From Lacrimispora sphenoides JCM 1415 (GTDB taxonomy: Bacteria > Bacillota > Clostridia > Lachnospirales > Lachnospiraceae), in assembly GCF_900105615.1 (NCBI RefSeq), contig NZ_LT630003.1, positions 3,224,001 to 3,288,000 on the forward strand: DNA of 64,000 bases, in the 5' to 3' direction. Positions 17,724 to 25,823 of the stretch are shown here, in pieces. Below the pieces are notes generated by a model. It ran no database searches. It saw only the letters and a program-made list of their open reading frames with translations, and was not told the origin of the DNA. The number at the start of each line of letters is the position of its first letter. The first letter of the stretch is position 1. Both the position numbers and the translations under genes were made by a program.

Positions 17724-19496
17724 TTAAATAATACCAACTTTTTTAAGAAGATATTGTGCGTTGGTTGTTTTCGACACTCCTTTTTTCATTTTATAATCAA
17801 AGAGAATATCGTTATTAGAATATCGTTCATTAAAACAATAATTTTTAATACGCCGGTATGTGCTTTCTAATTTACAAACCTCTAAATCATGTGTCGTAAT
17901 GATACCGCATATTCCAAGTATATGAAGTTTTTGAAGTACTCCTTCTGCACCTTTCAACCTGTCAACAGAGTTTGTTCCTCGAAATATTTCATCAATCAGG
18001 AATAGTAGATTCTCATTCACCTGCGCTGTATCTATAATTTCTTTAATTCGCTTTAGTTCCGCATAGAATGTGGAAATTTCTTCTGTTAACGCATCTGCTA
18101 TACGCATAGAAGTCATAACTTTCATCATGGAAAATGTCATTTGATCTGCACATACATAACTTCCAGTACTCGCTAAAATCATATTGATTCCCACAGTTCT
18201 CATAAATGTGGTTTTTCCAGACATATTGGAGCCGGAAATAATTAGAATATTATTGTTTAGTTCCAAATCATTACTAACCCTATTTTTATTGTTTAAAAGG
18301 GGGTGTCCTAAATTTTTAGCCCTTATGGTATTCGATTGCGCGGAAATTATAGGAAGGCTAGTAACAGTGCAATTACGGGGCAGATTTGCCAAGCTCAGCA
18401 AGCTTTCCAATTCTCCTATAGCTGAAAACCACATAGCCACTGAATCACCATGCTTTCGTTTCCAGATATCTAAATCCACGGCATTTTTATAATCCCATAG
18501 CCATACAGCATTCAAAAAGATGCAAGCAATTCCATTTTGTCGTTGACTGATGTTACTTGATATTTTTGATAAATCTTGTATTGCCTCTTTAGCCGAGTGT
18601 AAAATTGATTTGATTTTCTTTAACCGAGAAGAACAAAATTCTTTTTCCACAATTTCCTGAAAAACATCATCATATTTTAATATTTTATAAGGGATTTTCC
18701 TCATTATTCCTATATATCTATTTGCTTTAAGAAAGCCAATTCCCCAAAGTATAAGTTGAAACAAAATCAAAGAGCTTGCAACAAGTATACCGTATCTACT
18801 CTTTGTTAATATAGAAAAAATGATTGACCCACAAGTGAGTACACGGAAAATATCCAACAAGAGTTGTAAAAGCTTACTTTTGATGAAAGTGTTTTTACAC
18901 TGCAATTCTGAAATAAGCGTGGGAAATGACCTATCTATACCGATTTTTGAAAAGTAATATTCTAAGTGACTACTCCAAGGATAATCATTGCTCAATTCAG
19001 AAATAGACTCTTGCCTCATTTGTATATCTTTTTGTGAATAATTAGGATTCAACAAGTCTTGTGCAAACCTTAATCTTCCATAATAAGTATTTGTACTGTT
19101 CAAAAACTGAAACAAAGAATACCTGCCCACAATATCTAAATCCATTGCATAGTTATGGTTGCAATCAATAAACTCTTCCCCAATGTCATCGAATGTTCTC
19201 CATTCTCCTGACATGCGGCACAAGTTCCTTTTTGCAATAGCGATAAGACCCTCCTCATATGCGATTCGTTGAAATAGTTTTCTATGATAGATGCAAGCAA
19301 TAATAAAAATAACCGCTTCTACTAACAACAATACAATAAATTTTAATGGGAAATGATTTGTCCATGCATTATAAATGGTATACCCTAACATAACTATCCA
19401 AATCAATTTGAATCTTCCTACTATATTAGCTAAATTATCGCATTCTTCGTGCGCTGATTTTCTTTGTCGTATTTCAAGTTCGTATTTTTGATACAT
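17724..19496 (-). CDS. membrane-anchored MutS-like ATPase
   Basis: 590 residues. Two hydrophobic segments lie near the N-terminus (about 32-71) and two more at about 205-256. A MutS core-like helical region and the MutS ATPase domain follow, with Walker A SGSNMSGKTT (421-430), Walker B LLFLIDE (497-503), EIFRGTNS and TTHD (534-537). It lacks the mismatch-binding domain I and the clamp of true MutS, and has the membrane helices typical of the uncharacterised short MutS-related family in Firmicutes. Its role is unknown; canonical mismatch repair is unlikely. It is lower in GC than its neighbours and next to an IS remnant. Confidence 0.85.
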   Translation of the reverse strand: MYQKYELEIRQRKSAHEECDNLANIVGRFKLIWIVMLGYTIYNAWTNHFPLKFIVLLLVEAVIFIIACIYHRKLFQRIAYEEGLIAIAKRNLCRMSGEWRTFDDIGEEFIDCNHNYAMDLDIVGRYSLFQFLNSTNTYYGRLRFAQDLLNPNYSQKDIQMRQESISELSNDYPWSSHLEYYFSKIGIDRSFPTLISELQCKNTFIKSKLLQLLLDIFRVLTCGSIIFSILTKSRYGILVASSLILFQLILWGIGFLKANRYIGIMRKIPYKILKYDDVFQEIVEKEFCSSRLKKIKSILHSAKEAIQDLSKISSNISQRQNGIACIFLNAVWLWDYKNAVDLDIWKRKHGDSVAMWFSAIGELESLLSLANLPRNCTVTSLPIISAQSNTIRAKNLGHPLLNNKNRVSNDLELNNNILIISGSNMSGKTTFMRTVGINMILASTGSYVCADQMTFSMMKVMTSMRIADALTEEISTFYAELKRIKEIIDTAQVNENLLFLIDEIFRGTNSVDRLKGAEGVLQKLHILGICGIITTHDLEVCKLESTYRRIKNYCFNERYSNNDILFDYKMKKGVSKTTNAQYLLKKVGII

Positions 19497-19528
19497 AAGT
19501 AATGGTCTCCATTATAATAATTCAAATA

Positions 19529-19995
19529 TTATATTTTATTATACGAGATAACAAGTGAATATATCCATTTTTCCTGCCATGTTTGCCCTGTCCTTTTTGC
19601 ACGCTCCCCTATGTTCTCTTGCCCATTATAGTAATATCCATTGCATTCGTTGCATATATCAGGCGTCTGACCGCTTCCGGATACTTGAAATAGGTAGATA
19701 GATTTACACAGTTTTCTCTCCACGATTTTCCGGTTTTCGGATATTTACCTCCCCATTTTTCTTCAAAGCTATCTAACTCCAATATAGCCGTTTCTTCGGT
19801 CGGAGCCCCGTATACACGCTTTAAATCAGCCATTAAAGGGTTGATTTCTTTGTATGATATAAATTTAGTGGTATTGCGGATCTGGTGAATGATGCATTGC
19901 TGTATCTCAGTTTCTGGATAAACAGCCTCTATCGCCTGAGGGAATCCTGTCAGCCCATCCACGCAGGCAATCAAAATATCACGGATATGGTTAGA
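19529..19995 (-). pseudogene. IS256-family (mutator-type) transposase remnant
   Basis: The minus strand encodes the central part of an IS256-type DDE transposase: ILIACVDGLTGFPQAIEAVYPETEIQQCIIHQIRNTTKFISYK, then EEKWGGKYP and YFKYPEAVRRLIYATNAMD. Residues before the ACVDGL Asp are missing. Past ATNAM the frame is lost, with an apparent deletion, so only about 130 residues remain recognisable. The fragment cannot be active. The distal end is uncertain. Confidence 0.85.
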
Positions 19996-20024
19996 ATATC
20001 TTATACATGAAATATGACTTTACG

Positions 20025-20098
20025 GTTTTACCATATAAATAAGCCCTCCATCAATTGTGCCATTACAATTAATAAAGAACTTATTTATATGATAAAAC
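20025..20098. repeat. 74-bp imperfect palindrome next to the IS remnant
   Basis: The outer arms GTTTTACCATATAAATAAG and CTTATTTATATGATAAAAC pair at 18 of 19 positions. An inner pair CAATTGT/ACAATTA adds a second stem. It could be a decayed miniature element or an IS end. The rest of 19996-20265 is AT-rich and shows no gene. Confidence 0.6.
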
Positions 20099-20265
20099 AT
20101 TACTGAATTGATCTTGAAAATCTACCCCCATTTTACAAGTGAATCTATCCCTATTTCTACTCCCATTTTCATGATAAATGCTGTTATCCTGCAATAATTT
20201 ACGACATTTTTCAAATTACAATAAACTAATTAAAAATGCTAAAAACCTTGTAAAATAAAGGATTC

Positions 20266-21183
20266 TTATTCCTCCGCCTCAAGTAAATAAGGCGTGATCT
20301 GATATACATAGAAATTCAGCCAGTTCCCATACATGGTGTTTGCCCCATTTCTCCAATTAAGAACCGGCACCGTATCAGGATCATCATTCTCATAATAATT
20401 GCATGGAATCTCAGGCTCCAATCCCTTATCCAGATCCCGGTGATATTCCCCGTCTAAAGTCATACGGTCGTATTCCGGATGTCCCTGGACAAATACCTGC
20501 TTTCCGTCCCGGCTCATTACCAGAAGTATCCCGGCCTCTTTTGATTCCGCAAGAATCACCAGCTCCGGCTGCTTTTCAATATCCTCTCTCCTTACTTCTG
20601 TGAAGCGGGAATGAGGCGCCATCATATAATCATCCAGACTGCGGACAAGGGGAACCTTCCGGTCCAGAACCTTATGCCGGTAGATGCCTGACAGTTTACT
20701 CTCTCTCTTGTATTTCTGTATGCCATAATGGTAATAAAGCCCTGCCTGGGCTCCCCAGCAGATATGAAGGGTACTGGTCACATGGGTTTTGCTCCATTCC
20801 ATGATCTTCTTTAATTCTTCCCAGTAGTTCACCTCTTCGAATTCCATGTTCTCCACCGGCGCACCGGTGATGATCATGCCATCGAATTTTCTTTTCTTTA
20901 CCTCATCAAAATAAACGTAGAATTTATTTAAATGGCTGGCTGACGTATTCTTGGAGGTATGGCTTTCCAGCATCAAAAAGGTACAGTCTACCTGCAGCGG
21001 AGTGTTGGATAGGGCCCGGAGAAGCTGAGTCTCTGTCTCTTCCTTTACAGGCATGAGATTAATGATCAAGATCTGAAGAGGACGGATGTCCTGGCTTAAG
21101 GCACGGTCCTCATCCATCATAAAAATGTTCTCTTTTTCCAGTATGGCTTTAGCAGGTAAATCCTTTTGTACTTTAATCGGCAT
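20266..21183 (-). CDS. metA: homoserine O-acyltransferase MetA
   Basis: 305 residues, normal for MetA. The catalytic Cys lies in HICWGAQAGLYYHYG and the His/Glu pair in FVQGHPEYD. It transfers an acyl group (acetyl in most Firmicutes, succinyl in enterobacteria) from CoA to homoserine, the first committed step of methionine synthesis. It sits 3 bp after ligA in an rluF-ligA-metA run, an odd operon for a methionine gene. No SAM riboswitch can precede it here because ligA abuts it. Confidence 0.96.
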   Translation of the reverse strand: MPIKVQKDLPAKAILEKENIFMMDEDRALSQDIRPLQILIINLMPVKEETETQLLRALSNTPLQVDCTFLMLESHTSKNTSASHLNKFYVYFDEVKKRKFDGMIITGAPVENMEFEEVNYWEELKKIMEWSKTHVTSTLHICWGAQAGLYYHYGIQKYKRESKLSGIYRHKVLDRKVPLVRSLDDYMMAPHSRFTEVRREDIEKQPELVILAESKEAGILLVMSRDGKQVFVQGHPEYDRMTLDGEYHRDLDKGLEPEIPCNYYENDDPDTVPVLNWRNGANTMYGNWLNFYVYQITPYLLEAEE

Positions 21184-21186
21184 ATT

Positions 21187-23145
21187 TTATTCCTCCAGCA
21201 TTTTTATGAAATCCTCTTCTGAAATAATGGGCACTCCAAGTTCCTTTGCCTTTTTATTCTTGGAAGAATTGGACGTAGTATCATTGTTGATCAAATAGGT
21301 GGTCTTAGAGGTCACCGAACCGGTAGCCTTGCCTCCGTGGGCTTCTATGGCCTCCTGGAGGGCCTTACGGTTTTCATAGTGGTTCACGGAACCGGTAATA
21401 ACAAATACCATACCTTCAAAGATTCCGTCCCCCCTGACCTCCATATCACCCTCAAAGCTTACCTCAGACAGCAGGCGGTCCACCATCTCATTATTCTTCT
21501 CTTCCTTAAAATAAGTGATCCAGGCATCCGCTAACACCTTTCCGATTCCTGGAACTGCGGTCAGTTCCTCTTCTCCTGCTGCGCGCATCTTCTCAAAATC
21601 AAACTTAAATTCCCGGCACAGCATCTTGGCATTTGCCAATCCGATACCTGCGATTCCCAGGCCATAGATCAGCCTTGGAAGGGTGGTATGGGAAGCTTTC
21701 TCTATTGCTTTTATCAGGTTGTCGTAGGACTTTTTTCCAAAGCCTTCCATCTGGGTAATAACTTCCTCATGCTGCTCCAGGTGGAAAATATCCGCAAATT
21801 CCCGGATGAAACCGGCTCCGATAAATTTTTCCAGGGTCGCCTCTGATAAACCGTCAATGTTTAATGCATCCCTGCTCGTAAAAAGGGTGAAACCTTTCAG
21901 CCGTTTGGCCTGACAGTCCGGGTTGGTGCAGTATAAACTCTTGACATCATTCACCTTGCGGATCTCCGTTTTTCCGCCGCAGACTGGACATTGTTCAGGG
22001 ATCCGTATCTTTTTGCTTCTTGTCAGGTTATCGGCAATCTGGGGAATGATCATGTTAGCCTTATAAACCGTAATTTCATCTCCCTCTCCCAGCTCCAATG
22101 CCTCCATAATGCTTAGATTGTGAACGCTGGCCCGGCTCACCGTAGTTCCTTCCAGTTCCACCGGATCAAAGATTGCCACCGGGTTAATGAGCCCGGTTCT
22201 GGATGGGCTCCATTCGATGTGGTCTAGTTTTGTTTCCTTGATTTCATCGGCCCATTTAAAGGCAATGGCATTACGGGGGAATTTGGATGTACGACCAAGG
22301 GATTCTCCGTAAGCGATATCATCTAACAAAAGCACCAGGCCGTCTGAAGGAATATCATAGTTGGTAATGGCTTTGGAAAACTCTTCTACCGCCTCAGGCA
22401 GGGTATCTCTGGTCACCATTTTAAAATCCACCACATCGAAGCCCTGTCTCTTTAACCATTCAAACTGCTCTTTTCTGGAGTTTTTAAAGTCAACGCCCTC
22501 CGCCGTTACCAGGCCAAATGCCTTAAAATTCACATTTCTCTTAGCAGTGATCTGGTTGTTTAACTGCCTTACGGATCCGCTGCATAAATTCCTTGGATTC
22601 TTGTATTTGGCAGCAACCTCTTCGATCTCTTCATTGATCCGGTTAAAATCCGAATACTTGATCACTGCCTCTCCGCGTAAAACCAGTTCTCCCTGATGGG
22701 TTATATTTAAAGGAATGTTAGAAAATACTTTTGCATTATTTGTGATAACTTCGCCGATCTCTCCGTTTCCTCTGGTTACGGCCTTTTGAAGGGTTCCGTG
22801 GTTATAGGAAAGAACAACGGTCAGACCGTCAAGCTTCCAGGACAGCACTCCGGTCTGGCCGCCCAGCCACTCCTGCAGACTCTCCGTGCTCTTGGTCTTA
22901 TCAAGGGAAAGCATGGGAGTTTCGTGGGCCTCTTTTGGAAGCTCGCTTAACGCCTGGTATCCTACATACTGCGTGGGGCTTTGAGAAAGTATGATTCCAG
23001 TCTCCTCTTCCAGCTCCTTTAACTCATCATAAAGCCTGTCATACTCAAAATTGCTCATGATTTCCCGGCTTTCCTGATAGTAAGCCTTTCCTGCTGCCGT
23101 CAAAACGGCAATCAATTCTTTCATTCTGCTTATGTTAGCGTCCAT
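21187..23145 (-). CDS. ligA: NAD-dependent DNA ligase LigA
   Basis: 652 residues, slightly shorter than the usual 670. The adenylation motif is LSWKLDGLTVV (Lys of KxDG), followed by the OB-fold and a four-Cys zinc finger (CPVCGG...YCTNPDC). Helix-hairpin-helix repeats (PGIGKVLADAW) and a C-terminal BRCT domain (GMVFVITGSVNHYENRKALQEAIEAHGGK) complete it. It seals nicks in replication and repair using NAD+. The start overlaps rluF by 11 bp. Confidence 0.96.
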   Translation of the reverse strand: MDANISRMKELIAVLTAAGKAYYQESREIMSNFEYDRLYDELKELEEETGIILSQSPTQYVGYQALSELPKEAHETPMLSLDKTKSTESLQEWLGGQTGVLSWKLDGLTVVLSYNHGTLQKAVTRGNGEIGEVITNNAKVFSNIPLNITHQGELVLRGEAVIKYSDFNRINEEIEEVAAKYKNPRNLCSGSVRQLNNQITAKRNVNFKAFGLVTAEGVDFKNSRKEQFEWLKRQGFDVVDFKMVTRDTLPEAVEEFSKAITNYDIPSDGLVLLLDDIAYGESLGRTSKFPRNAIAFKWADEIKETKLDHIEWSPSRTGLINPVAIFDPVELEGTTVSRASVHNLSIMEALELGEGDEITVYKANMIIPQIADNLTRSKKIRIPEQCPVCGGKTEIRKVNDVKSLYCTNPDCQAKRLKGFTLFTSRDALNIDGLSEATLEKFIGAGFIREFADIFHLEQHEEVITQMEGFGKKSYDNLIKAIEKASHTTLPRLIYGLGIAGIGLANAKMLCREFKFDFEKMRAAGEEELTAVPGIGKVLADAWITYFKEEKNNEMVDRLLSEVSFEGDMEVRGDGIFEGMVFVITGSVNHYENRKALQEAIEAHGGKATGSVTSKTTYLINNDTTSNSSKNKKAKELGVPIISEEDFIKMLEE

Positions 23146-23923
23146 CAGATATCTCCTTTTTCTGTTCTTTATAGGAACGATTCGTCGAGCCTTTTAAGGC
23201 CTCTTTCATCTGGTGGTACTCCCTTTTCGAAAGCTCCCGGTAAGCTCCGGGTTTTAACTCTCCCAGTTCAACATTCATAATTCGCAATCGTTTCAGCATC
23301 CGTACTTCAAAGCCAAGCTGTCCGCACATTCGGCGGATCTGGCGGTTTAACCCCTGGGTCAAAATGATACGGAACGCTTTTTCACCGGCCTTCTTTACAA
23401 CGCAGGGCCTTGTGGTCACATTTAGCTCCGGTAAGAATACTCCCTTTTTCATATTCCGGATAAATTCATCGGTTATCGGGCGGTTGACCTTTACTAAATA
23501 TTCTTTTTCATGAGCATTTCCGCTGCGCATCATCTTATTCACCAGAGTGCCCTGGTTGGTCATGAGAATCAGCCCCTCCGAATCCTTGTCCAGGCGGCCG
23601 ATGGGGTAAATTCTTACAGGATAATCCACCATATCCACAATGTTGGGGGCACGGTCTTTATCCGATGTTGTGCATACGATACCTTTGGGTTTATGAACTG
23701 CCAGAAGGACCGGTTCTTCCTTATGGCTATTATCTCCTTTTCCTGCGTGAATGGTGCGTCCGTTTACTGTAACTGACTGACCAGGTAAAACTCTCTGGCC
23801 GGGCTTAGCCGCCTGTCCGTTTATACAGACTTTCCCAGCCTCAATGAAGCGATCCGCCTCCCTTCGGGAACATACCCCGGCTTCACTTAAAAATTTGTTC
23901 AGACGGATTCCTTCTGTCTCCAT
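23135..23923 (-). CDS. RluF/RluB-type 23S rRNA pseudouridine synthase
   Basis: 262 residues: an N-terminal S4 RNA-binding domain (IRLNKFLSEAGVCSRREADRFIEAGKVCING) followed by the RsuA-family catalytic domain with Asp in GRLDKDSEGLILMTN and the QGLNRQIRRMC motif. It isomerises a specific uridine in rRNA; the RluF subgroup is the closest match, from GLNRQIRRMCGQLGFEVRMLKRLRI. It leads the rluF-ligA-metA operon. Confidence 0.92.
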   Translation of the reverse strand: METEGIRLNKFLSEAGVCSRREADRFIEAGKVCINGQAAKPGQRVLPGQSVTVNGRTIHAGKGDNSHKEEPVLLAVHKPKGIVCTTSDKDRAPNIVDMVDYPVRIYPIGRLDKDSEGLILMTNQGTLVNKMMRSGNAHEKEYLVKVNRPITDEFIRNMKKGVFLPELNVTTRPCVVKKAGEKAFRIILTQGLNRQIRRMCGQLGFEVRMLKRLRIMNVELGELKPGAYRELSKREYHQMKEALKGSTNRSYKEQKKEISDGR

Positions 23924-24003
23924 GTTTCCTCTTTCCTGCCCATACTTTTGGGCATAATGGCATCCCCATAGGCTTCTATATTTTTACTATATACTAAGTA
24001 AAA

Positions 24004-24032
24004 ATTATAGCATTACCGGGAAGTTACGTCAA
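24004..24032 (-). promoter_or_regulatory. promoter of the rluF-ligA-metA operon
   Basis: On the minus strand TTGACG (24027-24032), 17 bases, TATAAT (24004-24009), about 85 bases upstream of the first start. Confidence 0.7.
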
Positions 24033-24141
24033 TTCATCTGCTTATTTTGAACGTGGTTTTCCCCTGCTATCTTTGGATCCGTATTTTATAATAAAAATGT
24101 CCGCATTTTATCTGAAATCTCCTTTCTGCCTATATCTACGG

Positions 24142-24170
24142 TTGAACTTTTGGAAATTCTAGTATAGAAT
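24142..24170 (+). promoter_or_regulatory. promoter of the bacteriohemerythrin gene
   Basis: TTGAAC (24142-24147), 17 bases, TAGAAT (24165-24170), with an alternative TATAGA two bases earlier. The start codon is about 43 bases downstream after AGGAGG. Confidence 0.55.
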
Positions 24171-24212
24171 GGAAGAAGATGTAAATTTATAAAAACATTA
24201 GGAGGAATTGTT

Positions 24213-24611
24213 ATGCCGTGGACACCGAATTTATCCGTAGGGATATCAATGATTGATGATCAGCATAAAATGTGGTTTGAAAAAGCAGAAGCGCTGTTTG
24301 AAGCAGGGAAAAACAACCGCGCAAAGGAGTACGTTGGAGAGCTTCTTGATTTTTTGGATGATTATACGAAAAAGCATTTTGCAGACGAAGAAAAATACAT
24401 GATGAGCATTCATTATCCCGGTTATGCAGAGCAAAAGCAGGCTCATACCGCTTTCATTGCGCAGCTGGAGAAATTAAGGAGTGAATATAAATCTTCCGGG
24501 GGCAATCTTCTGGTGATTTTAAACGCCAATCAAATGGTAGTGGATTGGCTCACAAAACATATTTCTAACATGGATAAAAAAATTGGTGATTATGCAAAGA
24601 ATGCTCACTAA
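24213..24611 (+). CDS. bacteriohemerythrin
   Basis: 132 residues, a single four-helix hemerythrin domain. It has the metal-binding pattern of the bacterial family: WTPNLSVGISMIDDQHK, KKHFADEEKYM (HxxxE), EQKQAHTAF and WLTKHISNMDK. The non-heme di-iron centre reversibly binds O2 and may also sense or scavenge oxygen or NO; in an anaerobe an O2-protective role is likely. It stands alone with its own promoter and terminator. Confidence 0.95.
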   Translation: MPWTPNLSVGISMIDDQHKMWFEKAEALFEAGKNNRAKEYVGELLDFLDDYTKKHFADEEKYMMSIHYPGYAEQKQAHTAFIAQLEKLRSEYKSSGGNLLVILNANQMVVDWLTKHISNMDKKIGDYAKNAH

Positions 24612-24623
24612 TTTTTACCGATG

Positions 24624-24654
24624 AAAAAGGGCGGCCCCGTTGGCCGCCTTTTTC
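24624..24654. terminator. strong bidirectional terminator
   Basis: AAAAAGGGCGGCC-CCGTT-GGCCGCCTTTTT has GC-rich arms with an A-tract on one side and a T-tract on the other. It serves the hemerythrin gene and the convergent small gene at 24665. Confidence 0.85.
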
Positions 24655-24664
24655 AATGTCCATT

Positions 24665-24892
24665 TTAAATAAACTTATATTTTACTTCACAGCCGTTGGA
24701 TATCCGGCTGCAGATGTTTACCACCCGCTCCATGACAGCGGATATTTTTCCTTTGTCCATATCAATTTTCATTTCTTTTAAGTCTTCCGAGATTCTGATA
24801 TCTTTCACCCCGTCAACCTTGGCAATCTCGCCCTCGATTTTTCTGGCTTTCAACCGGTCTGACAGGGAGTAAACGTGATAGATCCTGCTCAC
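24665..24892 (-). CDS. small HMA-like ferredoxin-fold protein (last gene of the feo operon)
   Basis: 75 residues with the beta-alpha-beta-beta-alpha-beta pattern of heavy-metal-associated domains (YHVYSLSDRLKARKIEGEIAKVDGVKDIRISEDLKEMKIDM). The metal-binding CxxC is absent; only Cys61 and Cys69 are present near the C-terminus. It lies 66 bp downstream of the feoB C-terminal half in the same direction, so it belongs to the ancestral feoA-feoB operon. A partner or regulatory role in Fe(II) uptake is inferred from position only. Confidence 0.7.
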   Translation of the reverse strand: MSRIYHVYSLSDRLKARKIEGEIAKVDGVKDIRISEDLKEMKIDMDKGKISAVMERVVNICSRISNGCEVKYKFI

Positions 24893-24958
24893 GCTTCACC
24901 CTCCTTTCCCATTCGGTATTCTACTCCTATTGTAGACAATCACAGGGAAATTTAAACA

Positions 24959-25804
24959 TCAGAGGAAAACCTTTGCAATAGTTGTGAATAAAAAGCATAC
25001 CACAAATCCGGTTACAGTTGGGACCAACCAGGAAACAGCCGTCCATTTCATGCTCTGTGTCTCTTTCCGGATGGTAAGACAGGTAGTGGAGCAAGGCCAG
25101 TGCATCAGGGAGAACAGCATGGTGCTTACTGCAGTAATCCAGGTCCATCCATTGGCTACAAGAAGATCTTTTAAGACGGAAAGATCGCTGATATCCCGAA
25201 TGCTTCCCTCTGCCATATAAGACATGATGATGATGGGAACCACGATTTCATTGGCCGGAAAACCCAGGATAAAAGCCAGAAGGATAACTCCGTCTAAGCC
25301 CATGAGCCTGGCTAAAGGATCCAGAAAGCCGGAACAGTGGGCCAGCAGGGTCGCATTACCAACCGAAATATTGGCCAGAAGCCAGATGACCAGCCCGGCC
25401 GGAGCCGCTACGGAAACAGCACGGCCTAATACAAACAGGGTACGGTCAAATATGGAACGCACGATGACCTTGCCGATCTGAGGCCTCCGGTAAGGCGGCA
25501 GCTCCAAGGTAAAGGAGGAGGGAACCCCCTTTAGTATGGTAGCCGATAACAGCTTTGATATGATAAGCGTCATGATAATCCCAAGGATAATCACACCTGA
25601 CAGGATAGCCGCAGACAATATGGAGGAAAAAGCACCCGTGGCCCCTCCCACGAAGAACATGGTTATAATGGCGATCATGGTGGGGAATCGTCCGTTGCAC
25701 GGCACAAAATTATTGGTAATCATGGCAATCAGCCGCTCTCTCGGAGAATCGATGATCCGGCAGCCGATAATTCCTGCCGCATTGCATCCAAACCCCATGC
25801 ACAT
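24959..25804 (-). CDS. feoB: FeoB ferrous iron transporter, C-terminal half (gene split by mobile element)
   Basis: 281 residues that begin in mid-family at CMGFGCNAAGIIGCRIIDSPRERLIAMITNNFVPCNGRFPT, then about six membrane helices including the second Gate region. This is exactly the continuation of the N-terminal half that ends at 34137. No ribosome site precedes the ATG at 25804, and the recombinase stop lies 12 bases upstream, so this half is probably poorly expressed or silent while the element is inserted. Joined to the other half it gives a normal FeoB of about 715 residues. Confidence 0.93.
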   Translation of the reverse strand: MCMGFGCNAAGIIGCRIIDSPRERLIAMITNNFVPCNGRFPTMIAIITMFFVGGATGAFSSILSAAILSGVIILGIIMTLIISKLLSATILKGVPSSFTLELPPYRRPQIGKVIVRSIFDRTLFVLGRAVSVAAPAGLVIWLLANISVGNATLLAHCSGFLDPLARLMGLDGVILLAFILGFPANEIVVPIIIMSYMAEGSIRDISDLSVLKDLLVANGWTWITAVSTMLFSLMHWPCSTTCLTIRKETQSMKWTAVSWLVPTVTGFVVCFLFTTIAKVFL

Positions 25805-25823
25805 GACAGCGGAAATTTATGCT
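25800..25823. other. left attachment site of the feoB element
   Basis: CACATG (25800-25805) is shared with the other junction (34138-34143). The element arm TGACAGCGGAAATTTATGCT (25804-25823) pairs inversely with the arm at 34120-34139 at 17 of 20 positions around a central CA. The arm contains the stop codon of the recombinase. Confidence 0.85.

Noticed and set aside
19551..20155. ACAAGTGAAT...ATCC at 19551 and again near 20138 as IS terminal repeats
   Set aside because: They are short and in direct rather than inverted orientation, so they do not define IS ends.
20200..20265. SAM riboswitch or T-box for metA
   Set aside because: This stretch is downstream of metA, and ligA ends 3 bp before it on the other side, so no leader exists.
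24959..25804. C-terminal FeoB half as an independent nucleoside-recognition-domain transporter
   Set aside because: It lacks a ribosome site and starts mid-motif, and it joins the other half without loss or gain of a base.
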